A stretch of 64,000 nucleotides of DNA from Lewinellaceae bacterium (GCA_016713985.1 JADJOD010000005.1:58865-122864); one strand, 5' to 3'. Numbered from the stretch's first letter, positions 10,480 to 19,702 are shown. Notes: generated by a model from the sequence alone, not told the origin. Numbers and translations are program-made.

Positions 10480-11790
10480 TTACCGCCTTTTCAAAACAAC
10501 AAACACCCCCGCCCCCACCACCAGCAGTCCCAAACCCGGAAGCGCCTGCTCCGGCCGCTCCAACAACGTATTCACCGCAAAAGCCGCCGAAATTGCCACA
10601 AAAATTGCAGGAACCCAGGGATAACCCCAGGCCCGGACGGGGCGTTCGGCATCCTTCCTTTTGCGGCGCAACACAAAAACGGCGGCGCCGGCAAGCCCCA
10701 TAAACGCGATATCCATGAAGGTGACGAAGGTGATGATCCGGTCGAAAAAGCCCTGAAAAAACAAGAGCACCGCTATGGCCCAGACGACCTGCACCAGCAT
10801 GGCGACCACCGGCGTACGCCAGCGGGGATGTACAAATGCCAATTGTTTGAAAAAAATGCCGTCCTCGGCCATAGCGAAGTAAATCCGCGGCGCCGACATG
10901 GTGTAGATGCTGATGGTGCCGAAAATGGAGAGGGCGATGGCCACCGCCACGGCTTTGCCACCCCAGGGCGCTATCGTGGCCATGGCGTCGCCGGCTACAC
11001 GCGGCGTTTCGGCTATGGCTTCGAGCGGCAGGAGGAACATGTAGGCGAGATTGACCAACAGGTACATGGCGATGACAATGAGCACACCCAGAAACATCGC
11101 CCTTGGCACCGTACGCGGGGCGTCGATGGCTTCACCGGCGAGATAAGACGCGTGGTGCCAGCCGCCCACCGAAAAAAGCACGCCGATCAGGCCGGTCAGC
11201 ATGGCAGTGGTCAGGTTGGCCGGTATGTTTGTGTCGAGCGAAAAGTCGAGGTGGACTTTGGCCGGGTCGAAAAAAACAAATCCGGCGACAATGATGCCGC
11301 CGATGGCCAGCAACTTCAACCCGGTAAAGAAGTTGGACAAACCCTGGCTCACATTGACGCCGAGGATATTGATTCCCGTGAGCACCAGCATGGTAGCGGC
11401 GGCGATGGCCGTTTTGGCGCCCTGGCTGATGTCGGGCACAAAAATTTTCAGGTACTCGGCAAAGGCGACACAAAGCCCGGCCAAAGCGCCCGTATTGATC
11501 ACGAGTAAAATAACCCACCCGTAAAGAAATCCCGTCATCTCGCCGTAAGCTTCTTTCAAATAAACATACACGCCGCCCGATTTTGAAAACATACCGCCTA
11601 ACTCGCTGAACGTCAGCGCTCCCGTCAGCGCGATCACGCCGCCGAGCGCCCATACGGCCAGCACCAGCGTCGCGTTGGGAACCGCCCCGGCAATCTGCGC
11701 GGGGGTGACAAAAATACCGGAACCGATGCAGGACCCGACCGCGATCATCGTCAGGCCGTAGAGGGTGAGTTTTTTTTGAAGATTGGACAT
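10480..11790 (-). CDS. APC-superfamily amino acid permease
   Basis: About 436 residues with some twelve hydrophobic segments. The family signature is near the N-terminus (TMIAVGSCIGSGIFVTPAQI), and a conserved FSELGGMFSKSGGVYVYLKE follows the second helix. This places it with amino acid/polyamine/organocation permeases of the LAT/YfnA-like group, which move amino acids by proton symport or exchange. The substrate cannot be read from sequence. I start at the ATG at 11790 (MSNLQKKLTLYG) because the eleven codons upstream in the same frame look unlike a transporter N-terminus. The 92-bp repeat lies just downstream. It diverges from the EAD11-like gene at 12028. Confidence 0.9.
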   Translation of the reverse strand: MSNLQKKLTLYGLTMIAVGSCIGSGIFVTPAQIAGAVPNATLVLAVWALGGVIALTGALTFSELGGMFSKSGGVYVYLKEAYGEMTGFLYGWVILLVINTGALAGLCVAFAEYLKIFVPDISQGAKTAIAAATMLVLTGINILGVNVSQGLSNFFTGLKLLAIGGIIVAGFVFFDPAKVHLDFSLDTNIPANLTTAMLTGLIGVLFSVGGWHHASYLAGEAIDAPRTVPRAMFLGVLIVIAMYLLVNLAYMFLLPLEAIAETPRVAGDAMATIAPWGGKAVAVAIALSIFGTISIYTMSAPRIYFAMAEDGIFFKQLAFVHPRWRTPVVAMLVQVVWAIAVLLFFQGFFDRIITFVTFMDIAFMGLAGAAVFVLRRKRKDAERPVRAWGYPWVPAIFVAISAAFAVNTLLERPEQALPGLGLLVVGAGVFVVLKRR

Positions 11791-12027
11791 AAGCTGGAAA
11801 ATGAGCGGGTTTCCCGGCTGCACCTGAATCCTGAGGCAAGCGGGTACACGGATGCCGGCAAAACCCCGTGTGTTTTTATGGCAAGTATAGCTGTTTTAAA
11901 GTGAAAGCAAGGCAAATTAAAATCCGGCACTTTCCCTCAAAGTCCGCAAGGGCCTTATGTCGCGGAAAGCCGTTCCACATAATCAGTAATCTGTTTACTT
12001 TGGCGCGTTTTCAGTAAAAAAGCCGCG

Positions 12028-12966
12028 ATGAACGCAAAAGAAACCCTTACAGAATGGCTGGCAGAAGGCGACCTCGAACGGGTCGTCTCCGGGCTCCGTA
12101 TCGTTTGCAAAAAATGGGGCGACAAAGACCTGGCCGCAGCGATCAATTTTCAATCGGGTCGACATAATGACTTGAAAAACAGCCACTTAAAAGGCTTAGT
12201 CAGTCACGCAGACTATTCGATAGAATTGGCCAAAATCCGCCAGTCGCTCTCCGGCATGGTCGGTAATCTGGCGGAACACTGGACGGCGGAAGGATTGGAA
12301 ACCGTCCCGAAAACCCGGCTTTCCGAAAGTTCGGCCACACCCCGGCAGTGGTGGCAGAAATGGGAATATATCCTCGCCACTTTAGCCACGATTGCCGGGG
12401 TGACGGGTTACACGTTGAAAGATTTTTTCGGTGGAAATTCCGAAAAAGGCCGGCCCGTTTCCCTCTCCGTTTTTGCATTTGATGCCAAAAAAGGCAAGCA
12501 ATACCCGGTTTTGCGCCAGCAAGGCCACATCTGGCTGGACATCAACGGGGAACGAAAACAGGAGGCCATTGACGACAAAGGCAAGGCCGTTTTTCAAAAC
12601 CTGCACGTGGGCGACAACATTTTGCTCGAAGTCAACTTTTCCGAACCCTACCACGCCGTGCGGCCCGATTCGCTTTTTGCCGTACCGGAAAATGGCCGGA
12701 TTTACCTGCCGGTCGAATTGAAAGGTTTGGACAAAATCGCCGGACGGCTTATTTCCCGGGATCAGCCTTTGTCCGGGGTCATCGTGTCGCTTGCCGATGT
12801 ACGCGATACCTCCGACGCGCTGGGCAACTATGAGTTGCGTATCCCCGAAGCCTTGCAGAAAAAAGAGCAGCAGGTACAGTTTTTTAAACCCGGCTACAAC
12901 ATGCGTATTGAAACCATTCATCCGCAAACGGGGCAGTCGTGGGATTTTGTACTGGAGAAACAATAA
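12028..12966 (+). CDS. EAD11-like membrane protein with C-terminal carboxypeptidase-regulatory-like domain
   Basis: 312 residues in three parts. Residues 1-85 are all-helical and resemble effector-associated domain 11 (LTEWLAEGDLERVVSGLRIV, then a helix ending AAINFQSGRHNDLKNSHLKG). This is one of the small death-like adaptor domains described in bacterial NTP-dependent conflict systems. A membrane helix sits at about 112-132 (YILATLATIAGVTGYTL). Residues 145-312 are beta-rich and end in a carboxypeptidase-regulatory-like fold (AGRLISRDQPLSGVIVSLAD...GNYELRIPE). The helical domain should face the cytoplasm and the beta part the periplasm. The next gene, 66 bp on, is a secreted TPR protein whose N-terminus looks like the same beta fold, so the two probably act together. 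No nuclease, protease or NTPase effector with a matching EAD is in the window. The EAD11 call rests on pattern recognition. Confidence 0.6.
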   Translation: MNAKETLTEWLAEGDLERVVSGLRIVCKKWGDKDLAAAINFQSGRHNDLKNSHLKGLVSHADYSIELAKIRQSLSGMVGNLAEHWTAEGLETVPKTRLSESSATPRQWWQKWEYILATLATIAGVTGYTLKDFFGGNSEKGRPVSLSVFAFDAKKGKQYPVLRQQGHIWLDINGERKQEAIDDKGKAVFQNLHVGDNILLEVNFSEPYHAVRPDSLFAVPENGRIYLPVELKGLDKIAGRLISRDQPLSGVIVSLADVRDTSDALGNYELRIPEALQKKEQQVQFFKPGYNMRIETIHPQTGQSWDFVLEKQ

Positions 12967-12968
12967 GT

Positions 12969-13006
12969 AAGTAGTATCACGGATTTTCAAACCTGCCGTA
13001 CTACTT
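12969..13006 (+). other. Hairpin between the EAD11-like gene and the TPR gene
   Basis: The arms AAGTAGTA (12969-12976) and TACTACTT (12999-13006) extend inward through ACGG/CCGT with a small bulge. The structure fills most of the 66-bp spacer. It may lower expression of the second gene relative to the first. It has no T-tract, so a plain intrinsic terminator is unlikely. Confidence 0.4.
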
Positions 13007-13032
13007 AATCCATTGAATACCAAATTAAAACG

Positions 13033-16000
13033 ATGAAAAACACCAACCTCCCCCTTCTTCTTTTTGCCCTCTTTTTTTCATTTCCAACCGGCAACCACGC
13101 CCAGCAAAGCACCCTGCACGGCAGCATCGTCGTGCAAAACAGCCAGTATGACAAGGGTAAAGTGGAATACGTCCAGTTTGCCGAAGTGGACGAAGGCTCT
13201 CAGCCCCGAAAAGGCCACGCGCTCACGGACGCGCAGGGCCAGTGGCGCATGGAACTGGTAGGCGTTGCGGAGAAAAGCCCCGTATTCCTCAAAATCCGGA
13301 AAGAGGGCTACCAGGTGGTGAACACCGACGGCCTGCAAGCAGCAGCAGCCCAAACCGCCCCCGTGCGCCTCTACATGGCCACCAACAAATACATCACGGA
13401 TGCCAAACGCCGCTATTACAACACGGGTTACACCGAGGCCGAAAAAAACCTGACCAAAAAACTGAACGCCAAAACGGAAGAACTCATCGCGCTGCAAAAA
13501 CAAACCAACACCGATCAGCAGAAAATCAACGCATTACAGGAAGAAACCACCCTGCTGCAAAGCCAGTATGAAAAACTCGACCAATTCGCCCGCGACCTGG
13601 CCGACAAGTACGCCCGGATCAACCTCGACGATGCCGGGCCTTTGTATCAAGATGCTTTCCGCTTGTTTCAGGCGGGCGACCTGACGGCGCCATGCAACTC
13701 TGGCGCAGCGCAAACCTCCAGCGGGCAGGTAACTGATATTCTGGAAGAGGAAAAACGCCTCGGCGATCTGAAAAAGGAAGTTGCCGAGCGCGACTCGGTA
13801 AAAACCCGCCGCAAGGAAGACCTGATGCAGAATCTCCGGTTGAAAGCGGATGCGCACCGGCTGCGGTTTGAATGGGATAGTGTGGGAGCGACTTATGCAG
13901 AGTTGATCCGGCTGGATTCGACGAACTACGACAACCTGATCGGTTATATCAACTTTCTTTCCGAACAACACCAGTATCCTGTGGCCATTAATCTTGCAGA
14001 AAAGGCCCTCACATTTATTGAAACCCCGGAAAAGCGCTTTATATTATGGCTTGGGCTCAGCACACTATATGCCGGAAAAGAACGGATGCAGCAGTCGGAA
14101 AACGCACTGATCGAAACAATGAGCATCGCCCGCAAACTGGCGGAGCAAAACCCCGAAGTATTCCTGCCTTATTTGGCGGAATCGTTATATTTACTCGGCG
14201 ATATGTATGTTGACAAAGAACAGCGATCGCAAGCGAAAAAAGCATACACAGAAGCCGCAGATATATACCGGAAACTGGCTCAAATAAACCCCAGGGCGCA
14301 TACCCTGGATTTGGCTGACGCCATCAGGAACCTCGGAAACTATTATGGAATAACCAACCAAGCTCAGGAGGCGGAGAACGCTTACAGCGAGTCCGAACGT
14401 ATTTGCCGAAATTTAGCAGAACGGGAGCCTTCCATCAAGGTCTGGATTTATTTGAGCCAAACCCTTAGCAATCTCGGTGATTTTTATTTTCAAAACGATC
14501 AGCCGGAAAAAGCGAAAAATGTGTACGCGGAGATCGAAAAGATTTGCCTTACGATAGCAACGCAAAACCCCGACACAATTATTCCGGGTTTGGGTTACAC
14601 TTTCATGAGTCTCGGCAACTCTTACTTTGAATGCAAACAAATACCTGCGGCCGAAAAGGCATACAAGGGAAGCCTTGACATTTATCGCGCCTTAGCCCGG
14701 CAAAACCCCAATACTTTTTTGCCCGAACTGGCTGATATTCTGGAATCTCTCGGCGATACCTATTCCTATGCGTTTTTTGAATCGGAAGACTGGGAAGAGG
14801 ACCCGAGCATGGCATTGGGAGCCGAACAGGATATGAACCTGGCATTGGAAGCGGAGAAAGCCTACTCCGAAGCCACGGATATTTACCGCAGGCTGGCGCA
14901 GCAAAACCCCGATGCTTTTTTACCTGAATTGGCACAAAGCCTCCATGATCTTGGCAGTTGCTACGTCGATCAGGAAAAAGCAGGCGATGCAGAAAAAGTC
15001 TATGTGGAAAGCGTGGGTATTTACCGCAAATTGACGGATAAAAACCCGGAAGTTTTCCTGCCCGGCTTAGTGAGAAGTCTTTCCCGGCTCGCCGGGTTTT
15101 ACCTGGGTACAAAAAAACCGGAATCTGCCGAAAAAGCCTACACAGAATCAATAAACATCTGCCGCAAATTAGCGGATAAAAACCCGGATGTTTTCCTGCC
15201 TGTGCTGGCCGAAAACCTGGTTAATCTCGCCGGGTTTTACAACAGGATAAAAAAAACGGGCAATGCTGAAAAGACCTATCTGGAAGCGCTCGATGTTTAT
15301 TCAAAATCGCTGCCCGAAGACCCCGACATGGCGGCAAGGGACTTGTCTGAAATCGGCGAATTTTTCCTATACACAGATTCCAAAAATGCAGAAAAATCTT
15401 TCCTGAAAGCGTTGGATTTTTACCGGGCTTTGGCGGCACAAAATCCTGAAGAGTATACGAGTGATATTGCTTCAATACTCATCCAACTGGAAAGTATCTA
15501 TATCGCTGACGGGAAGCCGGAAAATGCCAAAAAAGTCCATGCAGAGGCCCTAAATATCAGTCAGGCCTTGGGCGAGCAAAGCCTCCGGGACCTTCAGAAA
15601 GACCTGATCAGAACATTAAAAGACGCTGGCAAACACTACATGTCCGCACAGGAATGGGAAAAAACCCTCAATTGTTACGGTGAAGTAATGGTGATCTGTC
15701 ATTCCAATGCAAAAACCAGCGACCTTTCAGATGATTATTTTTTGAATTGGCAGTCCATGACCATTAAAATCCGTGTGCTGAAAGATTCCACCGTAAAACG
15801 CCAGCAATACGATATCGCCATCCGCGCTACCCGCCTCCTTGCAGAAAGTACGGAAAAAATGCAACGTATTAGTCCTCAACTAAATACACTGCTCTATTAC
15901 GGTTCCCTGTCCTGGTACTACCTCTTCACCCGCCAATACCCCGACGCCGTCAAAGCCGCAGAAAAAACCCTTTCACTCGATGTTACGCAAAACTGGGCGC

Positions 16001-16197
16001 GCATCAACCTCGGCCATGCCTGGCTCTTTCAGGGCCGGTGGGATAAAGCGCAACAGGTCTATCAAGAGTACCTGAAAAATGAAACAAATCCGGCTGCCGC
16101 CAAAAATGCATTGATCAAAGACTGGGACGACCTGGAAAAGGCCGGAGTGACCCATGCGGATATGGCAAAAGCAAGGGAGTGGCTGAACCGGAATTAA
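13033..16197 (+). CDS. Secreted tetratricopeptide-repeat protein, 1054 aa
   Basis: It has a signal peptide (MKNTNLPLLLFALFF, cut near NHAQQ) and a carboxypeptidase-regulatory-like beta domain at about residues 25-115. A coiled coil rich in K, E and Q spans about 135-190. A long TPR array runs from about 275 to the end. The repeats recur every 50-60 residues with the pattern IYRKLA..NP..FLP.LA.SL..LG..Y, the variant common in CHAT- and STAND-associated TPR proteins. It should form a periplasmic or surface scaffold for protein binding. It directly follows the EAD11-like membrane protein and shares its beta domain type, so it is a plausible outer partner of that sensor. It ends just before repeat copy B. 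Internal repeats are diverged, so recent expansion is not evident. Confidence 0.85.
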   Translation: MKNTNLPLLLFALFFSFPTGNHAQQSTLHGSIVVQNSQYDKGKVEYVQFAEVDEGSQPRKGHALTDAQGQWRMELVGVAEKSPVFLKIRKEGYQVVNTDGLQAAAAQTAPVRLYMATNKYITDAKRRYYNTGYTEAEKNLTKKLNAKTEELIALQKQTNTDQQKINALQEETTLLQSQYEKLDQFARDLADKYARINLDDAGPLYQDAFRLFQAGDLTAPCNSGAAQTSSGQVTDILEEEKRLGDLKKEVAERDSVKTRRKEDLMQNLRLKADAHRLRFEWDSVGATYAELIRLDSTNYDNLIGYINFLSEQHQYPVAINLAEKALTFIETPEKRFILWLGLSTLYAGKERMQQSENALIETMSIARKLAEQNPEVFLPYLAESLYLLGDMYVDKEQRSQAKKAYTEAADIYRKLAQINPRAHTLDLADAIRNLGNYYGITNQAQEAENAYSESERICRNLAEREPSIKVWIYLSQTLSNLGDFYFQNDQPEKAKNVYAEIEKICLTIATQNPDTIIPGLGYTFMSLGNSYFECKQIPAAEKAYKGSLDIYRALARQNPNTFLPELADILESLGDTYSYAFFESEDWEEDPSMALGAEQDMNLALEAEKAYSEATDIYRRLAQQNPDAFLPELAQSLHDLGSCYVDQEKAGDAEKVYVESVGIYRKLTDKNPEVFLPGLVRSLSRLAGFYLGTKKPESAEKAYTESINICRKLADKNPDVFLPVLAENLVNLAGFYNRIKKTGNAEKTYLEALDVYSKSLPEDPDMAARDLSEIGEFFLYTDSKNAEKSFLKALDFYRALAAQNPEEYTSDIASILIQLESIYIADGKPENAKKVHAEALNISQALGEQSLRDLQKDLIRTLKDAGKHYMSAQEWEKTLNCYGEVMVICHSNAKTSDLSDDYFLNWQSMTIKIRVLKDSTVKRQQYDIAIRATRLLAESTEKMQRISPQLNTLLYYGSLSWYYLFTRQYPDAVKAAEKTLSLDVTQNWARINLGHAWLFQGRWDKAQQVYQEYLKNETNPAAAKNALIKDWDDLEKAGVTHADMAKAREWLNRN

Positions 16198-16239
16198 GGT
16201 GTTTGACCAGCCGGGAATAGCCCCTTGTTTACAGAAAAT

Positions 16240-16331
16240 AAGTACGTGGACAACATTAATGATACTAGTTTTCTTCCGAACATTCTGAGAATGAATCATC
16301 CGGACGGAAAAGATTTCCGTCCTTTGACTTA
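16240..16331 (+). repeat. 92-bp intergenic element, copy B
   Basis: Inverted partner of 10371-10461. Here the second stem is perfect (GGACGGAAA, loop AGA, TTTCCGTCC) and is followed by TTTGACTT. Together the two copies bracket the permease, EAD11-like and TPR genes. Confidence 0.7.
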
Positions 16332-16334
16332 AGG

Positions 16335-16385
16335 TTTTTTGAGGTGTCATCTGCCGAGGCACGAGGCAGGTGGCACCTCAAAAAA
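16335..16385 (+). repeat. 51-bp imperfect inverted repeat
   Basis: Arms at 16335-16355 and 16365-16385 pair across a 9-base loop with two mismatches. The ends are TTTTTTGAGGTG and CACCTCAAAAAA. The A/T-tailed symmetrical form fits a bidirectional terminator, and it sits between the TPR gene and the transporter gene. Confidence 0.5.
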
Positions 16386-16528
16386 CGGGCTTCGTTCCTG
16401 CAAAAACAGAGATTACACCTCCTCCTGCGTCGGAGATGTCACCTCCATTTTCGCTAAATTCAATGACATTGACCTTTCGGGGTCGTGCAAAACAATCTTG
16501 TTTCCCAGTCCAGCACATTTTTCCATCT

Positions 16529-17842
16529 ATGCCCATCGCTATTGTTTTTACCGGAGTCCTGTTGCTGTTGCTGCTCATCACCGTCGGCAAACTCAACGCC
16601 TTTATCGCTTTTATCTTAGTGGCCTTGTTTGTGGGTGTGGCGCAGGGCCTGCCGGTACTCGGCGTGGTGGGCGCCATTCAAAAAGGTATCGGAGATACGC
16701 TCAGTTCACTCGTGATGATCCTCGGGTTCGGGGCCATGCTGGGAAAATTGGTGGCCGACAGCGGCGCCGCCCAACACATTACGCAGCGACTGGTCGCTGC
16801 ATTCGGCCTGAAATACGTACACTGGACCCTGATGTTTACCGGCCTGATCGTCGGTATCCCGATGTTTTACAACGTCGGCTTTGTGATCATGGTGCCGCTG
16901 GTTTTTACCGTTGCCGCTTCCACGGGCCTGCCGCTGCTGTACGTGGGGCTTCCGATGCTGGCTTCCCTGTCGGTTACCCACGGGTTTCTGCCACCCCACC
17001 CTTCCCCGACGGCGATCGCCGGCATGTTTAAAGCGGACATGGGAAAAACCTTGTTGCTGGGGCTGGTTTTATCCATTCCAACTGCCGCGCTGGTGGTGCC
17101 GGTATTTTCAAAACGATCGAAAAAATACGACGCGAAACCCAGGGACGTGTTTAAGGTGGACCTGATACCCGGGGACCAACTGCCGTCATTGGGCATCAGT
17201 TTGTTCGCGGCGCTGCTGCCCGTTCTCCTGATCGGAATATCGGCGCTGGTGCGGATTTTTACCGGGGAGCAGGATTGGATCAGAAAAGTTGCGGACATCG
17301 CCGGCGACCCGGTGCTGGCCATGTTGATTTCGGTCCTGGCGGCCATTTATTTTCTGGGCGTCCGGCGCGGGAAAAAGATGCAGGATATCACGGATGCACT
17401 GTCCGATTCGGTGGCCGGCATCGCGATGGTGCTGCTGGTACTCGGCGGCGCCGGGGCATTAAAACAGGTTTTGGTGGAAAGTGGCGTCAGCAACTACATC
17501 GGCGAACTGATGAAAGCCTCGGATATTTCGCCGCTGGTGCTGGCCTGGCTCGTTGCCGCCGTGATCCGGGTATGTGTCGGCTCGGCCACCGTAGCCGGCA
17601 TGACGGCCGCAGGCATCGTGCTGCCGATCGTCAGCCTGGGCGGTGTTTCGCCGGAACTGATGGTATTGTCCATCGGCGCCGGCAGCATTTTTTTCTCCCA
17701 TGTCAACGACGGCGGTTTCTGGATGTTCAAGGAATATTTCAACCTTTCCATCAAGGAGACCCTCGCCACCTGGTCGATGATGGAAACCACGGTTTCCGTA
17801 GCCGGCCTGATCGGGGTGCTGGTTCTTGATATTTTTGTTTAA
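16529..17842 (+). CDS. GntP-family H+ symporter (gluconate or D-serine type)
   Basis: About 437 residues with 12 or more hydrophobic helices. The GntP signature appears as GIPMFYNVGFVIMVPLVF and VTHGFLPPHPSPTAIAG, with HVNDGGFWMFKEYF near the end. The family imports gluconate and related sugar acids, but E. coli DsdX, a D-serine importer, also belongs to it. I start at the ATG at 16529 (MPIAIVFTGVLLLLLLITVG). The 53 upstream in-frame codons are not transporter-like and partly read through the inverted repeat. RidA and a D-threonine-aldolase-like enzyme follow on the same strand, so a D-hydroxy-amino acid such as D-serine or D-threonine is the better guess. That is inference from neighbours. 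Confidence 0.9.
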   Translation: MPIAIVFTGVLLLLLLITVGKLNAFIAFILVALFVGVAQGLPVLGVVGAIQKGIGDTLSSLVMILGFGAMLGKLVADSGAAQHITQRLVAAFGLKYVHWTLMFTGLIVGIPMFYNVGFVIMVPLVFTVAASTGLPLLYVGLPMLASLSVTHGFLPPHPSPTAIAGMFKADMGKTLLLGLVLSIPTAALVVPVFSKRSKKYDAKPRDVFKVDLIPGDQLPSLGISLFAALLPVLLIGISALVRIFTGEQDWIRKVADIAGDPVLAMLISVLAAIYFLGVRRGKKMQDITDALSDSVAGIAMVLLVLGGAGALKQVLVESGVSNYIGELMKASDISPLVLAWLVAAVIRVCVGSATVAGMTAAGIVLPIVSLGGVSPELMVLSIGAGSIFFSHVNDGGFWMFKEYFNLSIKETLATWSMMETTVSVAGLIGVLVLDIFV

Positions 17843-17950
17843 TCGATTTGTAAATATGACACTGAAGGAATTTGCTGACTTACAGCAATTTACAGTCCAA
17901 ACACCCCTTCAGAGTCTCGCTACCACCTGACAGGCAAAACATTCATTCCC

Positions 17951-18406
17951 ATGATAGAATCACAATTGAAAAAACTGGACCTCGAACTGCCGGCGCCTCC
18001 ACCCCTCGGCGGCATTTACCATCCGGTGGTCATCACAGGCAATATGTTGTACGTATCGGGCCAGGCGCCGAGACGCACGGACGGGTCGCTGATCACCGGC
18101 GTGGTGGGCAAGGATCTGAGCATGGAAGAAGCAAAGGCGGCGGCCCGCCAAACCGGGCTCACCATGCTGGCCACCATCCGTTCACAAATCGGCGACCTCG
18201 ACCGGATCAAACGCCTGATCAAAACGCTCGGCATGGTCAATTGTGAGCAGGGATTCACTAATCAGCCCCAGGTAATCAACGGCTTCAGCGAACTGTGGGT
18301 GGAACTGCTCGGGGAAGAAAACGGCAAGGGCGCGCGGAGTGCCGTGGGAATGATCCTGCCCGGAAATATCGCCGTTGAGATTGAAGCAATTTTTGAATTG
18401 CACTAA
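17951..18406 (+). CDS. RidA family protein (enamine/imine deaminase type)
   Basis: 151 residues of the YjgF/YER057c/UK114 fold, in the slightly longer subgroup. Visible features are LYVSGQAPRRTDGSLITG, the central helix EEAKAAARQTGLTML, and the C-terminal strand AVEIEAIFELH. Canonical RidA proteins hydrolyse reactive 2-aminoacrylate-type enamines released by PLP enzymes such as serine dehydratases. The gene lies between the GntP transporter and a PLP enzyme acting on D-hydroxy-amino acids, which fits damage control for that pathway. The catalytic Arg expected near the C-terminus of canonical RidA is not obvious here, so the exact activity is uncertain. Confidence 0.88.
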   Translation: MIESQLKKLDLELPAPPPLGGIYHPVVITGNMLYVSGQAPRRTDGSLITGVVGKDLSMEEAKAAARQTGLTMLATIRSQIGDLDRIKRLIKTLGMVNCEQGFTNQPQVINGFSELWVELLGEENGKGARSAVGMILPGNIAVEIEAIFELH

Positions 18407-18485
18407 GCAGGATGGCAAAACGGATGGCACGGACGAACCGGATAAAAATCCGTTCAAATCAGCAAAATCCGATTTATCCGTTTGC

Positions 18486-18575
18486 CATCCTGTCAATCCT
18501 GTCAATCCTGTCAATCCTGTCAATCCTGTAAATCCTGTCAATCCTGTCAATCCTGTCAATCCTGTCAATCCTGTC
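18486..18575 (+). repeat. 9-bp tandem repeat (TCCTGTCAA), about ten copies
   Basis: About ten head-to-tail copies, one with a C-to-A change (TCCTGTAAA), lie between ridA and the D-threonine-aldolase-like gene. The preceding 75 bases form an imperfect palindrome: CAGGATGGCAAAACGGAT at 18409 pairs with ATCCGTTTGCCATCCTG. The array ends 18 bp before the next start codon. A nine-base period keeps frame, so an upstream in-frame extension (CQSCQS...) exists, but I do not regard it as coding. Confidence 0.9.
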
Positions 18576-18592
18576 TATTTTTAAAACAACAC

Positions 18593-19702
18593 ATGTCCCC
18601 CAACTGGTACACCATCACAAACGAAGCCACGGTCGAATCGCCTGCCATTCTCCTCTTCCCCGACCGTATCCGGGAAAATATCCGGCGGATGATCGCCATT
18701 GCCGGCAGCGCCGGTCGCCTGCGCCCGCACGTCAAAACCCACAAACTGCCCCAGGTGATCCGGATGCAGACGGACGCCGGGATCACCCGATTCAAATGCG
18801 CCACCCTGAGTGAAGCCGAAATGGTGGCGGCAAATGGCGGCAAGGATATTTTAATGGCTTATCCCCTGTACGGCCCGGCCCTCGACCGCCTGTTCCGGTT
18901 GATGAAAAATTACCCGGAAGTCCGGTTTTCTGTGCTGATTGACAATGAATTACAGGCCCGAAACATCGCCCGGCAAGCCGAATCCGCCCAACAAACGCCC
19001 GGCGTTTTTATCGACCTCAACGTGGGTATGAACCGGACCGGTATCCCGCCCGGCCCGGAAGCCCTCGCCTTGTACCGTTTTATTAAAAACAATCCTTTTT
19101 TGCACCTGCGCGGGTTGCACGCCTACGACGGCCACCTGCACCAGGCAGACCGGGTGGAACGGGAAAGGTTTTGCGACGCCGGTTTCGAAGCCGTCGACGC
19201 CATGCTCGCCGTGCTGGAAAAGGAAGGTCTGCGCCCCGAAGAACTGGTCTGCGGCGGAACCCCCACGTTTCCCATCCACGCCCAACACCCGGAACGCACC
19301 CTGAGCCCCGGCACCATTTTGTTGTGGGACTGGGGGTATTCGTCCAAATTCCAGGACCTGGATTTCCAACACGCGGCGGTGCTTCTGTGCCGGGTGGTCA
19401 GCAAACCCGGCCCCGGCATACTCTGCCTCGACCTCGGCCACAAAGCCGTCGCCTCGGAAATGACGCCGCCTCGCGTACATTTTATGGATATTCCGGATTA
19501 CACACACCTCGGCCACAGCGAAGAACACCTCGTGATCACCTTCGACGGTGCGGACCGTTTTAATCCGGGAGATTGCCTCTACGGTATTCCCACTCATATT
19601 TGCCCCACAATGGCCCTGCACGATGCCGTGTGGGCGGTTTCGGGCCATCGAGCGGTAGAAAAATGGAGCGTTACGGCGCGAACAAGGGAAGTAATATCCT
19701 GA
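18593..19702 (+). CDS. D-threonine aldolase / D-serine dehydratase-like PLP enzyme
   Basis: About 369 residues with an alanine-racemase-type N-terminal barrel and a D-serine-dehydratase-like C-terminal domain. The PLP lysine lies in RPHVKTHKLPQV near residue 47. Further markers are LRGLHAYDGHLHQ, VCGGTPTFP and LDLGHKAVASE. Family members need PLP and a divalent metal. They either split D-threonine-type 3-hydroxy amino acids to glycine and an aldehyde or deaminate D-serine; the sequence does not decide which. The start at ATG 18593 (MSPNWYTITNEA) excludes the Cys/Gln/Ser run encoded by the 9-bp array. It is downstream of transporter and RidA. The natural partner gene, the membrane dipeptidase at 21736, is separated from it by the TcmP pair. 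Confidence 0.88.
   Translation: MSPNWYTITNEATVESPAILLFPDRIRENIRRMIAIAGSAGRLRPHVKTHKLPQVIRMQTDAGITRFKCATLSEAEMVAANGGKDILMAYPLYGPALDRLFRLMKNYPEVRFSVLIDNELQARNIARQAESAQQTPGVFIDLNVGMNRTGIPPGPEALALYRFIKNNPFLHLRGLHAYDGHLHQADRVERERFCDAGFEAVDAMLAVLEKEGLRPEELVCGGTPTFPIHAQHPERTLSPGTILLWDWGYSSKFQDLDFQHAAVLLCRVVSKPGPGILCLDLGHKAVASEMTPPRVHFMDIPDYTHLGHSEEHLVITFDGADRFNPGDCLYGIPTHICPTMALHDAVWAVSGHRAVEKWSVTARTREVIS

Noticed and set aside
10828..11508. 226-codon plus-strand frame
   Set aside because: It is the complement of the APC permease, which has clear membrane helices and a family signature.
16370..16528. 53-codon N-terminal extension of the GntP transporter
   Set aside because: It reads through an inverted repeat and lacks transporter character; ATG 16529 gives the normal family start.
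18482..18592. Cys/Gln/Ser-rich N-terminal extension of the D-threonine-aldolase-like protein
   Set aside because: It is only the translation of the TCCTGTCAA array, whose 9-bp period keeps the frame open.
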